Positions 19,065 to 28,427 of a DNA stretch of 64,000 nt are shown in pieces (the first letter of the stretch is position 1; every line of letters begins with the position of its first letter). Both the position numbers and the translations under genes were made by a program. Source of the DNA: CAUPWF01 sp964369775. Its GTDB lineage: Bacteria; Bacillota; Clostridia; Lachnospirales; Lachnospiraceae. The stretch covers positions 124,001 to 188,000 of the forward strand of contig CAYJHQ010000001.1 in the NCBI GenBank assembly GCA_964369775.1, read 5' to 3'. Below the pieces are notes generated by a model. It was given only the letters and a program-made list of their open reading frames with translations, did not search any database and was not told the origin of the DNA.

Positions 19065-20137
19065 TATTTTTCTCCTCCCATCATCGCAATAAATTTATCA
19101 AACAAGTATGTAGAGTCTTGTGGTCCTGGGCAAGCCTCTGGGTGAAACTGCACAGTAAATATATTTTTCCCTATATAACTCAAACCTTCGTTCGTCTTAT
19201 CATTTACATTAATAAAAGCTGGTACTGCTACATTGCTATCCAAATTATCAACATCTACCACATATCCATGGTTTTGTGAAGAAATGTAGACATTCCCTGT
19301 TTCTAAGTCTTTTACTGGATGGTTTCCGCCTCTATGTCCATACTTTAATTTATGTGTATCCGCTCCATTCGCTAGTGCCATTAATTGATGTCCTAGACAA
19401 ATTGCGAAAATTGGAATTTCTGTTTCGTACAGTTTCTTAATCTCCTCAATTATTCCAACACATGTTTTTGGATCTCCAGGTCCATTTGATAACATGATTC
19501 CATCTGGGTTCGTCTTAATAATCTCCTCTGCACTTGTGTTTCCTGGAAATACTGTCACTTCACAGCCTCTGCTATTCAGTGATTTTGCGATATTATCCTT
19601 TGCTCCAAGATCTAAAAGAGCTACCTTTTTTCCAACACCTTCTAATATATATGGTTTTTCGCAAGTTGTCTTCGTTACTACATCCCCGATTGAATATGCC
19701 TTTAATCTAGTTTTCACTTCTTCTAAATCATACTTTTCATCAGTCGTAATCATACCATTCATGGTACCTTTTTCACGCAAAATCTTAGTAAGAGCTCTCG
19801 TATCAACTCCTGCAATACCTGGTATATCTTGAGCTAACAAAAATTCTTGAATCGTTGCCTCTGATCTGAAATTACTAGGCATTCTCGAAAGTTCTTTAAC
19901 TATATATCCATCTGGCCAAGCTTTTCTAGACTCCATATCTTCATAACACACACCATAGTTCCCTATCAATGGATATGTCATTACAACCGCCTGTCCTGCA
20001 TAAGAAGGATCAGTCAGGACCTCTAAATATCCTGTCATTGACGTATTAAATACAATTTCACTAATCATTTCTCTCTTAGAACCAATACTCACACCTGTAA
20101 ACACTGTTCCATCTTCCAAAATCAGAAAAGCTTTCAT
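19064..20137 (-). CDS. carA: Carbamoyl-phosphate synthase small subunit
   Basis: This 357-residue glutaminase subunit supplies ammonia to CarB. The class I amidotransferase triad is visible: Cys in AICLGHQLMAL, then His and Glu in VQFHPEACPGP. The N-terminal CPSase domain starts MKAFLILEDGTVFTG. An ATG 30 bases upstream in frame is rejected; the chosen ATG at 20137 has AGGTGA six bases before it and gives the usual family start. It is preceded by a leader of about 190 bases containing an intrinsic terminator, and arginine synthesis (argH) lies 10 kb away. Confidence 0.95.
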   Translation of the reverse strand: MKAFLILEDGTVFTGVSIGSKREMISEIVFNTSMTGYLEVLTDPSYAGQAVVMTYPLIGNYGVCYEDMESRKAWPDGYIVKELSRMPSNFRSEATIQEFLLAQDIPGIAGVDTRALTKILREKGTMNGMITTDEKYDLEEVKTRLKAYSIGDVVTKTTCEKPYILEGVGKKVALLDLGAKDNIAKSLNSRGCEVTVFPGNTSAEEIIKTNPDGIMLSNGPGDPKTCVGIIEEIKKLYETEIPIFAICLGHQLMALANGADTHKLKYGHRGGNHPVKDLETGNVYISSQNHGYVVDVDNLDSNVAVPAFINVNDKTNEGLSYIGKNIFTVQFHPEACPGPQDSTYLFDKFIAMMGGEK

Positions 20138-20196
20138 TTTATCACCTAAATCCCTTCGTTTTTTCATTTTTGAACATCTCTTTGCTACTTTTGAAC

Positions 20197-20243
20197 AAAA
20201 AAAAAGAGAGCATCGATTTGCACATGCACCTCGTTCTCTCTTT
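20197..20243 (-). terminator. Leader terminator (possible attenuator) upstream of carA
   Basis: On the minus strand AAAGAGAG pairs with CTCTCTTT around a 25-base loop that can itself fold, followed by a run of nine T. It lies between the predicted carA promoter and the carA start, as in transcription attenuation leaders. I do not see the PyrR binding-loop consensus. Confidence 0.6.
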
Positions 20244-20332
20244 CAAGATTACAGTAATATAAATTGCCATCTTCGTTCTTGCTAGCTTAATTTCAAACCA
20301 ACTCCAAACTGTGACATGTTCAAATTGATGTA

Positions 20333-20361
20333 ATTTTAGCACATATCAAATATAATAGCAA
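20333..20361 (-). promoter_or_regulatory. Candidate carAB promoter
   Basis: TTGCTA (20356-20361), 17 bases, TAAAAT (20333-20338) on the minus strand. Transcription would start near 20326, about 190 bases before carA. Confidence 0.55.
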
Positions 20362-20407
20362 GTGGTTTTTAAAATTTTAATGTATATTTATTCATATCAT
20401 TGCATTT

Positions 20408-21937
20408 TTATTCATTTAGTGATCGTTTCTTACTTATAATCACTTTTTCTTCTAGGCATTCAAATGTAGATTCCACCTGTTCTTTTTGTATTTTAGGAGT
20501 AATAAAGCTAACAAGTGGAAGAACTATTAGGCTAACTACCATAGCAATTGCACCTGCATTAATTGGAGATTCAATATAGCTAAATATCATATTGGACACT
20601 GTAATTCCTACACCAGTCACAAAACTCGCCCATACAGATATCCTAGTTACACCCTTCCAATATAACCCATATAAAAGCGGTGCTAAGAATGCTCCTGCTA
20701 AGGCTCCCCATGATACTCCCATCAACTGAGCAATTAATGTACTTGGATCCAATGCAATCACTACTGAGATTGCGATAAATACAAAGATAAATATTTGCAT
20801 TACTACAACTTGTTGACGCTCACTCATCTTCTTGATAATATTTCCTTTCAAAAGGTCTAATGTCAATGTAGAACTCGACGTTAGTACAAGGGAAGATAAA
20901 GTTGACATTGATGCTGATAGTACAAGCACTACAACTACTCCTATCAAGACATCTGATAGAGTCGACAACATATAGGGAATAATGCTATCATAAATCACAG
21001 TCTGCTTTTCAACATCGTAGATAGACTCACTGCCAAACAATCTCCCAAAACCACCTAAAAAATAGCACCCTCCTGCTACAATTAATGCAAATATTGTAGA
21101 GATTACTGTCCCTGTGTTAATAGCTTTTTCATTTTTTATTGCATAGAATTTCCCCACCATCTGTGGCAATCCCCAAGTTCCAAGAGAAGTCAACACTATA
21201 ACCCCTAAAAGACTTAGAGGATCTGGTCCAAAAAACGATGTAAATGCGCCTTCCTGTCCTTGTGTTATTGTCACATCACTTGGTATTTTTGATAGTTCAT
21301 TGATAGCATTGAAAAAACCGCCTTGCCCATTTAAAACCGCTACAATTACAGCAACAATACCTACCAACATAATAATGCCTTGGATGAAATCATTAATAGC
21401 TGTTGCCATGTACCCACCAAGTATTACATACACTGCTGTAAATAGTGCCATTCCGATTACACACACATAGTAAGGGACATCAAAAGCCATTCCAAATAAA
21501 CGCGAAAGACCATTGTATATCGATGCTGTATACGGAATCAAAAAAACAAATACAATCAAAGATGCAACTATTTTAATCTTATTACTATCAAATCGACGTC
21601 CAAAAAAATCTGGCATTGTCTTAGCTTCGAGGTGTTGACTCATTATTCTAGTTCTTCTCCCTAGTATAACCCAAGCCATCAAGCTTCCTATTAGTGCATT
21701 CCCAATCCCAATCCATGTAGATGCTACGCCAAATCTCCATCCAAACTGTCCTGCATATCCTACAAAAACAACTGCTGAAAAATAAGATGTTCCATAGGCA
21801 AAAGCTGTAAGCCAAGGGCCTACCGAGCGCCCTCCTAGCACAAATCCTTCTACACTCTTTGTGTGCCTTCTAGCGTACACACCCACAATTATCATTGATA
21901 AAAAAAACAAAACTAGTAATATAATCTTTATAGACAT
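20408..21937 (-). CDS. Sodium:solute symporter family transporter
   Basis: This 509-residue integral membrane protein has about 13 predicted helices and matches the SSS (PutP/PanF-like) family. Characteristic segments include EGFVLGGRSVGPWLTAFAYG at residues 30-49, which fits the helix that binds substrate and sodium. A second helix shows ASMSTLSSLVLTSSSTL near residue 345, where sodium-site Ser residues are found in the family. It imports a small organic solute with sodium; proline, pantothenate and others are possible and the sequence does not decide. AGGGAGAATGAG precedes the ATG. It follows mgsA by 37 bases. Confidence 0.85.
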   Translation of the reverse strand: MSIKIILLVLFFLSMIIVGVYARRHTKSVEGFVLGGRSVGPWLTAFAYGTSYFSAVVFVGYAGQFGWRFGVASTWIGIGNALIGSLMAWVILGRRTRIMSQHLEAKTMPDFFGRRFDSNKIKIVASLIVFVFLIPYTASIYNGLSRLFGMAFDVPYYVCVIGMALFTAVYVILGGYMATAINDFIQGIIMLVGIVAVIVAVLNGQGGFFNAINELSKIPSDVTITQGQEGAFTSFFGPDPLSLLGVIVLTSLGTWGLPQMVGKFYAIKNEKAINTGTVISTIFALIVAGGCYFLGGFGRLFGSESIYDVEKQTVIYDSIIPYMLSTLSDVLIGVVVVLVLSASMSTLSSLVLTSSSTLTLDLLKGNIIKKMSERQQVVVMQIFIFVFIAISVVIALDPSTLIAQLMGVSWGALAGAFLAPLLYGLYWKGVTRISVWASFVTGVGITVSNMIFSYIESPINAGAIAMVVSLIVLPLVSFITPKIQKEQVESTFECLEEKVIISKKRSLNE

Positions 21938-21974
21938 CTCATTCTCCCTCTATTCTCCTTTGTTATCTCCACTT

Positions 21975-22445
21975 TTATTTCATCTTTTCAACACGCTCTT
22001 GCACCGTTTTATTAAAATTCTCTACCGTTCTAAAATACGATTCATTCATGTATTTCGAATTCAACAAGAAATCTGCAGTTGCAAAATTATTCGCGATTGG
22101 AATATCGTAGACCACAGCAATTCTAAGAAGTGCTTTCACATCTGGATCATGCGGCTGTGCTGCTAATGGATCCCACATAAAAACAAGAAAATCAATCTGT
22201 CCCTCTACTATCTTTGCCCCGATTTGCTGGTCTCCACCTAATGGACCGCTGTTATATGCCTTAACCGGTAATCCTGTCTTTTCAGCTATCAATCTTGCTG
22301 TAGTACCTGACCCGCATAAAAAATGTCCTTTTAATACTTCCTTATTCCTCTCACACCACTCTACTAGCTCTTTTTTCTTTCCATCATGAGCTACCAATGC
22401 GATATGCTTTGTCTTTTCCATCTCAAACGTTACAAAATTCTCCAT
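21975..22445 (-). CDS. mgsA: Methylglyoxal synthase
   Basis: The 156-residue enzyme converts dihydroxyacetone phosphate to methylglyoxal and phosphate, a bypass of lower glycolysis. Family features are intact: IALVAHDGKKKELVEW at the start of the core, then FLCGSGTTARLI. The phosphate-binding GPLGGDQQIGAKI and the catalytic Asp region FMWDPLAAQPHDPDVKALLR complete it. The ATG is preceded by AGGAGG at six bases. About eight extra residues lie before the usual family start, so an internal ATG at residue 9 is an alternative. Confidence 0.93.
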   Translation of the reverse strand: MENFVTFEMEKTKHIALVAHDGKKKELVEWCERNKEVLKGHFLCGSGTTARLIAEKTGLPVKAYNSGPLGGDQQIGAKIVEGQIDFLVFMWDPLAAQPHDPDVKALLRIAVVYDIPIANNFATADFLLNSKYMNESYFRTVENFNKTVQERVEKMK

Positions 22446-22476
22446 AATTGCCTCCTACTAATATATTGATATCTTT

Positions 22477-23142
22477 TTATAACTTCTCTACAACTTCTCC
22501 TTGACACTTATATATTGAATTAGCTGATAGTACACCTCGAATCATTGATAATGGGTAGATATCACTATCTCTTCCAACTACGCTTCCTGGATTTAGTACT
22601 GTACCACAGCCTACCTCTACTCTATCGCCAAGAATTGCTCCAAACTTTTTAAGTCCCGTATCAACGATAGTGTTACCAACTTTAACACGAACTAACTTTT
22701 TATCAGATTTTACATTCGATGTGATAGATCCCGCTCCCAGATGAGACTTATAACCTAGAATTGAATCTCCAACGTAATTATAGTGAGGTACTTGAACATT
22801 GTTAAATAAAATTACATTTTTTATCTCTGTAGAATTTCCTACAACACAGTTATTTCCTATTAGAGCATTTCCTCTAATAAATGCGCAGTGTCTAACTTCT
22901 GTATTTTCACCTATAATAGCAGGCCCATCAATATGTGCACTCTTTGCCACCTTTGCAGATTTTGCTATCCATATACCTTCCTCTACTTCTTCATAAATTG
23001 ACCGATCCAAGGTTTTACCTAATTCATTGATAAACCCGCCTATTTTAGGAAGTACTTCCCATGGATACTCAACTTGGGCAAATATCTCGCTCCCTATCGT
23101 CTCTTCTAAGTTTAATAAATCTTCTACTGTAACTTTGCTCAT
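22477..23142 (-). CDS. Left-handed beta-helix (hexapeptide repeat) protein, nucleotidyltransferase-like
   Basis: The 221-residue protein begins with a short helical region and continues as hexapeptide repeats (for example IWIAKSAKVAKSAHIDGPAI) characteristic of left-handed beta-helices. Its C-terminal half (ILGDRVEVGCGTVLNPGSVVG) resembles the acetyltransferase half of GlmU-type enzymes, but no nucleotidyltransferase domain is present. In Lachnospiraceae such proteins are often labelled UDP-N-acetylglucosamine pyrophosphorylase, which the sequence does not prove. The ATG at 23142 follows AAAGGATAG and lies seven bases after topB; a longer start at 23187 would overlap topB. Confidence 0.7.
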   Translation of the reverse strand: MSKVTVEDLLNLEETIGSEIFAQVEYPWEVLPKIGGFINELGKTLDRSIYEEVEEGIWIAKSAKVAKSAHIDGPAIIGENTEVRHCAFIRGNALIGNNCVVGNSTEIKNVILFNNVQVPHYNYVGDSILGYKSHLGAGSITSNVKSDKKLVRVKVGNTIVDTGLKKFGAILGDRVEVGCGTVLNPGSVVGRDSDIYPLSMIRGVLSANSIYKCQGEVVEKL

Positions 23143-23149
23143 CCTTTTA

Positions 23150-25126
23150 CTATCCTTTCTTTTTATAGAATTTCGATGAATTTGCAAAACACTGTTTTAA
23201 AGCGTATTGCTGATTCATACTCATTACACTATTAGTTTTTTGTAAAATAAAACCTTCTAACTTAACCATGTATTCTTCAGAAGTAATTTCGCCGTTTGCT
23301 ACATAAGTAAGTCCTTTTTCCCAACTTGCCGTAAGCTCTGGGTTTAAAAGTGCTCGAATCGACTGATTCACTACATCAAAAATCATCTCTCCTAATAATT
23401 CCGGCGTTATAATCTGAGTTTTCTTATTAAGTTTCAAATATTTTATATGGACTAGTTTCTTTAAAATCTCGGCTCTAGTAGCACTCGTTCCAATCCCACT
23501 ACCTTTTATCTGAGCACGAAGTTCTTCATCTTCTATTAACTGGCCTGCATTTTCCATTGCTAAGATTATAGATCCTGAATTATATCTCTTAGGCGGTGTC
23601 GTCTCACCTTCTTTGATTTCAAATTCAGTAATGGGTATTTTCATACCTTTTCGAATTTTACTCACTTCTTCAAATAAATGATTGCTCTCTTCACCTTCTT
23701 GTTGCTTCGCACCTTCCCCTATTACCTTAAGATAACCTTCCTCTTTCAAGACTTTGAAATTCGCAAAAAATCGTTCTGTATCAACAGCTGAGACAATTCC
23801 TATTTTTTGATAAATTGCCGGGGGATAGAAAATGCTCAAAAAGCGCAAGACAATGATATCATACACGCCCCTTGCAACATTAGCTAAATGATTGACATTT
23901 TGAATCCCTTGACCTGTTGGAATAATAGCATAATGATCCGTCACTTGCTTATCATCCACATATCTGGTTGACGTAATTTTTTTATGACTACCTATTTTTG
24001 CTATCTCACTTAGTAAATGACTTACTTTCTCATAATTCGCTAAGCCATTTAAATTTTTAAATATTTCTTTTGCGACTGCACTAGAGAGAACTCTCGCATC
24101 AGTCCTCGGATATGTCACCATCTTCTTTTCATATAGTTCTTGTACGATTTTTAGTGTTTCATCTGGACTAATTTTAAAACGTTTGGCACATTCATTCTGT
24201 AACTCTGCCAAGTTATACAGCAGAGGAGGATTCTTTTTTTCTGTCTTTTTTTCAACAGAAATCACTTCTCCAACAACTTCTTCTCTATCCTTGCACAGTG
24301 TTATCAACTCTTCTGCTCTCTCTTTTACCTTAAATCCATTCTCTTTGTAAAGATCTGGTATCCCATGAAAACTACTTCCATCTGATACACGCCACTCTCC
24401 TTCAAACTTTAAGGAGCCTTGTTCATGGGTTGCTAACACTCTGTAAAATGGCATCTTTACAAATTCCCGAATCTCTCTCTCTCTCTTCACTACCATACCA
24501 AGTACACAGGTCATCACTCGCCCTACAGCGATTGAAGTATATCTTTGATTCAAAAAATTTGCTACATTATTTCCATATTTCAACGAAAGGAGTCTTGAAA
24601 AGTTGATTCCCATTAGATAATCTTCTTTTGCCCGCAAGTATGCAGAGGCACTCAAGTTATCATATTCTTCTAGATTCTTTGCTTCTCGAATCCCTCGAAG
24701 GATCTCATCTTCTGTCTGCGAATCAATCCACACTCTTTTCCTAGTCTTTCCCTCGACTTTTGCAAGTTGCTCTACTAATCGATATATGTACTCCCCTTCC
24801 CTTCCCGAGTCGGTACACACATAGATGGTATCTACATCTTTTCTATTTAATATCTCTTTAACAACCTGAAACTGCTTTGCAACAGCCGGTATAACCTCAT
24901 ACTTAAACTCCTCTGGCAAGAAAGGTAATGTATCAAGACTCCACCTCTTTAATTTCTCATCGTACACCTCAGGATAACTCATCGTCACTAAGTGACCTAC
25001 ACACCAAGTTATAATAGCTTCTTCTGATTCCAAAAAGCCTTGACCGCGTTTAGTACGCAGGCCTAAGGCTTTCGCAAACTCTTGTGCTACACTTGGTTTT
25101 TCAGCAATATATACACTCTTATTCAT
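23150..25126 (-). CDS. topB: DNA topoisomerase III
   Basis: This 658-residue type IA topoisomerase has its Toprim domain at the start, with IAEKPSVAQ at residue 7 and CTDSGREGEYIYRL near residue 105. The catalytic tyrosine lies in VTYPRTDARVLS near residue 330. TopB decatenates and relaxes negatively supercoiled DNA, often during recombination or replication. It ends after the core and has no C-terminal zinc ribbons, unlike TopA at the right end of the window. The binding site before the ATG is weak (GTTGGTATAAA). Confidence 0.88.
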   Translation of the reverse strand: MNKSVYIAEKPSVAQEFAKALGLRTKRGQGFLESEEAIITWCVGHLVTMSYPEVYDEKLKRWSLDTLPFLPEEFKYEVIPAVAKQFQVVKEILNRKDVDTIYVCTDSGREGEYIYRLVEQLAKVEGKTRKRVWIDSQTEDEILRGIREAKNLEEYDNLSASAYLRAKEDYLMGINFSRLLSLKYGNNVANFLNQRYTSIAVGRVMTCVLGMVVKREREIREFVKMPFYRVLATHEQGSLKFEGEWRVSDGSSFHGIPDLYKENGFKVKERAEELITLCKDREEVVGEVISVEKKTEKKNPPLLYNLAELQNECAKRFKISPDETLKIVQELYEKKMVTYPRTDARVLSSAVAKEIFKNLNGLANYEKVSHLLSEIAKIGSHKKITSTRYVDDKQVTDHYAIIPTGQGIQNVNHLANVARGVYDIIVLRFLSIFYPPAIYQKIGIVSAVDTERFFANFKVLKEEGYLKVIGEGAKQQEGEESNHLFEEVSKIRKGMKIPITEFEIKEGETTPPKRYNSGSIILAMENAGQLIEDEELRAQIKGSGIGTSATRAEILKKLVHIKYLKLNKKTQIITPELLGEMIFDVVNQSIRALLNPELTASWEKGLTYVANGEITSEEYMVKLEGFILQKTNSVMSMNQQYALKQCFANSSKFYKKKG

Positions 25127-25158
25127 TTTATACCAACAATTTACTACTGTTAACCTTT

Positions 25159-26196
25159 CTACTTTACTACTTCAAACTTATAGACTGTTTTTGTCATATA
25201 ATTTTCATCTTTTTTTATAACTGGAGATTTGAACTTTTTTTGATTGATTGCATCTGGATAATATTGGGTTTCAAAACACACACCTGAACGATTATCATAA
25301 ACAATATCGCACTTACCCTTTTGCTTTCCAAGAAAGTTTCCAGTATACACCTGTACTCCTGGCAAATCAGAGTATACCCACATCTTTATTCCGCTTTTTT
25401 CCGAATAAAGTGATGCGACTTTTTCAAATTTTTCCTTGTTATTCAAGCACCAATTGTGGTCGTAACCACCTGCAATTTTGATAAGGTCATGATCACTATC
25501 TATTCGATCTCCTATTTTTCTTTCTTCTCTAAAATCAAAAGGTGTTTTCCTAACCTCTAACAACTCTCCAGTCGGTATTAAATTCCTATCACAAACTGTA
25601 ATATAATCCGCATCAATCCAAACTTTCTGATCTTTCACATCACCTGAGTCGTGCCCATTCATATTAAAGTAACTGTGGTTTGTCAAATTAAGAACTGTAT
25701 CCTTATCTGTTTTTCCTTCATAGAGAATCTCTAATTCATCTTCATCTGTAAGCGCATAGGTCACTTTCAAATTCACAGTTCCTGCATAACCCTGATCACC
25801 TTCTGGACTTTCTAAAGAAAAGGTCACAATATTTTTATCTAATACATCAATCGCCCATATTCTTGTATGAAAATAGTCATTCCCACTGTGCAGGTTATTC
25901 CCATTGTCATTTGGAGTTAGTTGATAGTTTACCCCGTTTAGTTCGAATCCAGCTTTACCAATACGGTTAGCATTTCTTCCGACTACACATCCAAAGAAAC
26001 AACTACCATTCTCATATTCCAATACGTTATTATATCCCAACACCACATCTTTCAGCACTTTATCTTTATTTGGGACAAATATACTAACGATTGTTGCCCC
26101 AAAGTCACTTACAACTACTTTAATTCCATTGTTATTCTCCAATGTGATAAGTGACGCTTCATTTCCTTTTGAATCTTTTCCAAATAACTTCCCCAT
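25159..26196 (-). CDS. galM: Aldose 1-epimerase (galactose mutarotase)
   Basis: This 345-residue beta-sandwich enzyme interconverts alpha and beta anomers of hexoses. Recognisable features are VVGRNANRIGKAGFELNG, the catalytic His region LTNHSYFNMNGH near residue 170, and GGYDHNWCL. A C-terminal CFETQYYPDAIN segment carries the usual catalytic Glu. Length is normal for GalM. It starts two bases after ppk1 ends, so the two are co-transcribed; topB follows after 32 bases. Confidence 0.92.
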   Translation of the reverse strand: MGKLFGKDSKGNEASLITLENNNGIKVVVSDFGATIVSIFVPNKDKVLKDVVLGYNNVLEYENGSCFFGCVVGRNANRIGKAGFELNGVNYQLTPNDNGNNLHSGNDYFHTRIWAIDVLDKNIVTFSLESPEGDQGYAGTVNLKVTYALTDEDELEILYEGKTDKDTVLNLTNHSYFNMNGHDSGDVKDQKVWIDADYITVCDRNLIPTGELLEVRKTPFDFREERKIGDRIDSDHDLIKIAGGYDHNWCLNNKEKFEKVASLYSEKSGIKMWVYSDLPGVQVYTGNFLGKQKGKCDIVYDNRSGVCFETQYYPDAINQKKFKSPVIKKDENYMTKTVYKFEVVK

Positions 26197-26198
26197 GC

Positions 26199-28304
26199 TT
26201 ATCTCCTCTTAAATAATCTTTTGAACCAAGGCTCTTTTTTAGGTGTCACTTGTGTTGCCTCCGGTTTTACATTGATTGCTTCTCTCATAAGCACTTCTTG
26301 CGCATTGATTATCTTATCCACTCCGCTACGCTTGATGTAAATTCCCTCATTAGTCAAAACACGCCCTTTTACATTGTCGTTCATCATAGTAACTAGCATC
26401 TGGTTCACTCGTCTTCTCACATCTGTATCTGTTATAGGACAAGCAACTTCAACTCTCTTTTCTGTATTTCTAGTCATCATATCTGCTGAACCTAAGTATA
26501 GTTTTTGTTCACTTCCTTTTCCAAAGCTAAAAATTCTAGGGTGTTCTAGAAACCTGCCTACAATACTAGTAATTCTGACATTTTCTGTATACCCCTCTAT
26601 ATTTGGTACTATACAGCATATACCTCTTACTAGAAGATCTACTTTTACACCTGCATTTGATGCTTCTGACACTTTTTGAATAAAATCAATATCTGTAACT
26701 GAGTTCATCTTCATTATGATTCGGCCATTTTCACCTTTTTCAATTTCTTGGTCCATCATATAGAGAATTTTTTGCTTCAAGCTACTCGGCGCAACTAAAA
26801 GCCTTCTATAACTTCCATTGAGGTTTGCGATGCTCATGTTTTTAAAGAATTCAGCAGCATCACATCCAATTTCATAATCTGCCGTCATAAGTGAAATATC
26901 TGTATACATTGTTGCAGTTTTTTCATTATAATTCCCAGTACCAATCTGCGTGATGTACTTAATCTCATTTTTACTTTTATAAGTAATTAAACAGATTTTC
27001 GAGTGCACTTTATATCCTTCAAATCCATAGATTATTCTACAGCCAGCCTCTTCTAGTCTCTCTGACCAGTCGATATTATTTTGCTCATCAAACCTTGCTC
27101 TTAACTCAATAAGAACCGTTACATCTTTTCCATTTTCTGCTGCCGCACATAAGTATTCCACTAATCTAGCTTTAGAAGCTAATCTATAAATTGTGATTTT
27201 TATTGTCATTACATCTGGATCTTTAGAAGCTTCTCTGATCAAATTTAAAAACGGTTCCATTTTTTCATATGGATAAGATAACAAGATATCTTTCTTTTCT
27301 ACTTGTGCCATCATATTTCGCTCTTGACAATACGCTGATGGCTGTGGTGTAAATGGCGTATCTAATAATGATTTCTTTTGAGAATCTGGGATTCTCCCTA
27401 TCACAGAAAATATATAGGACATCTTCATTGGTACTTTCGTGCAAAAAATCTGTTCATCAGTAATTTTAAATTTTTCACAGAAATATGCTTTTGTATCCTC
27501 TGTTAACTTTTTAGCCACTTCTAATCTCACTACTGCCATTTTATTTCTCTTATGAAGCATTTCCTTCATAGTTTTTCTAAAATCATCATTTACATCCATT
27601 GATTCATCATCTGGAGATATATCTGCATTTCTTGTAACACAGATATAGTTTTTATTATTCAATTCATACTGTTCAAAAATCTCTTCCATAAACTGAATAA
27701 TCACTTTTTCTGTCCGTATATATCTCAAATCTTGTCCTGGTAAGTAGATGATATCTGAAATAAAGTGCGGTACCGGCACAATTCCAAGCATAGTTTTCTC
27801 TTGAAAAATTAAATCTGCAATAACATAGATTTCTTTATTCATCAAATGTGGAAAAGGATGGTTCGCATCTACAATTTGTGGTGACAAAACAGGTCGTATC
27901 TGTTCTCTAAAATACTTTTTTATGTATTTTTTCTCTTTTTGTTCCAGTTCACTATAATCTAGACCACAGACACCATAAGAAGCCAGCGATTTTTTGATTT
28001 CATTATAGGACTGGTCTCTTTTTTTATACAATGGTGCAACTTCCTTATATATAGCATCTAACTGCTCTTTTGCTGTTAATCCTGAACGATAATCAACACC
28101 TTTATCTCCTAGTGTATAGATATCGTATATACTTCCTACGCGAATCATAAAAAACTCATCTAAATTACTTGTAAAAATCGAGACAAATTTCATTCTCTCT
28201 AATAATGGAACGCTCTCATCTTCCGACTCCGATAAAACTCTTTCATTAAACTTTAGCCATGATAATTCTCTGTTCTGTGTATATGGTAAATATTGTCCGC
28301 TCAT
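26199..28304 (-). CDS. ppk1: Polyphosphate kinase 1
   Basis: PPK1 (701 residues) reversibly transfers the terminal phosphate of ATP to polyphosphate. The N-terminal domain starts NRELSWLKFNERVL at residue 10, a family hallmark. The catalytic core includes KITIYRLA and the phospholipase D-like segments YKVHSKICLI (phosphorylated His) and LEHPRIFSFGKGS. YLGSADMMTRNTEKRVE lies near the end. The ATG follows AGGAGGAAGC. Polyphosphate supports stress survival and energy storage, in line with GlgX and MgsA nearby only in a general way. Confidence 0.95.
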   Translation of the reverse strand: MSGQYLPYTQNRELSWLKFNERVLSESEDESVPLLERMKFVSIFTSNLDEFFMIRVGSIYDIYTLGDKGVDYRSGLTAKEQLDAIYKEVAPLYKKRDQSYNEIKKSLASYGVCGLDYSELEQKEKKYIKKYFREQIRPVLSPQIVDANHPFPHLMNKEIYVIADLIFQEKTMLGIVPVPHFISDIIYLPGQDLRYIRTEKVIIQFMEEIFEQYELNNKNYICVTRNADISPDDESMDVNDDFRKTMKEMLHKRNKMAVVRLEVAKKLTEDTKAYFCEKFKITDEQIFCTKVPMKMSYIFSVIGRIPDSQKKSLLDTPFTPQPSAYCQERNMMAQVEKKDILLSYPYEKMEPFLNLIREASKDPDVMTIKITIYRLASKARLVEYLCAAAENGKDVTVLIELRARFDEQNNIDWSERLEEAGCRIIYGFEGYKVHSKICLITYKSKNEIKYITQIGTGNYNEKTATMYTDISLMTADYEIGCDAAEFFKNMSIANLNGSYRRLLVAPSSLKQKILYMMDQEIEKGENGRIIMKMNSVTDIDFIQKVSEASNAGVKVDLLVRGICCIVPNIEGYTENVRITSIVGRFLEHPRIFSFGKGSEQKLYLGSADMMTRNTEKRVEVACPITDTDVRRRVNQMLVTMMNDNVKGRVLTNEGIYIKRSGVDKIINAQEVLMREAINVKPEATQVTPKKEPWFKRLFKRR

Positions 28305-28333
28305 GCTTCCTCCTATTTTCAGTCCTGACTACT

Positions 28334-28363
28334 ATTTTATCATAAAACACTTGCTTTATTCAA
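28334..28363 (-). promoter_or_regulatory. Candidate ppk1-galM promoter
   Basis: TTGAAT (28358-28363), 18 bases, TAAAAT (28334-28339) on the minus strand, just beyond the asd terminator. Confidence 0.5.
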
Positions 28364-28375
28364 GTAAAGTAGCGT

Positions 28376-28413
28376 AAAAAAATGGTTAAAGGCTCTTTAC
28401 AAAACCTTTAACC
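28376..28413 (-). terminator. Intrinsic terminator of asd
   Basis: GGTTAAAGG and CCTTTAACC form a perfect 9 bp stem with a 12-base loop, followed on the minus strand by ATTTTTTT. Confidence 0.85.
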
Positions 28414-28427
28414 ACCAATGAAATCCT

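Noticed and set aside
20142..20342. 66-codon frame upstream of carA
   Set aside because: It runs through the leader hairpin and T run and has no good start site. Treated as leader RNA, with only a note that a short leader peptide is possible.
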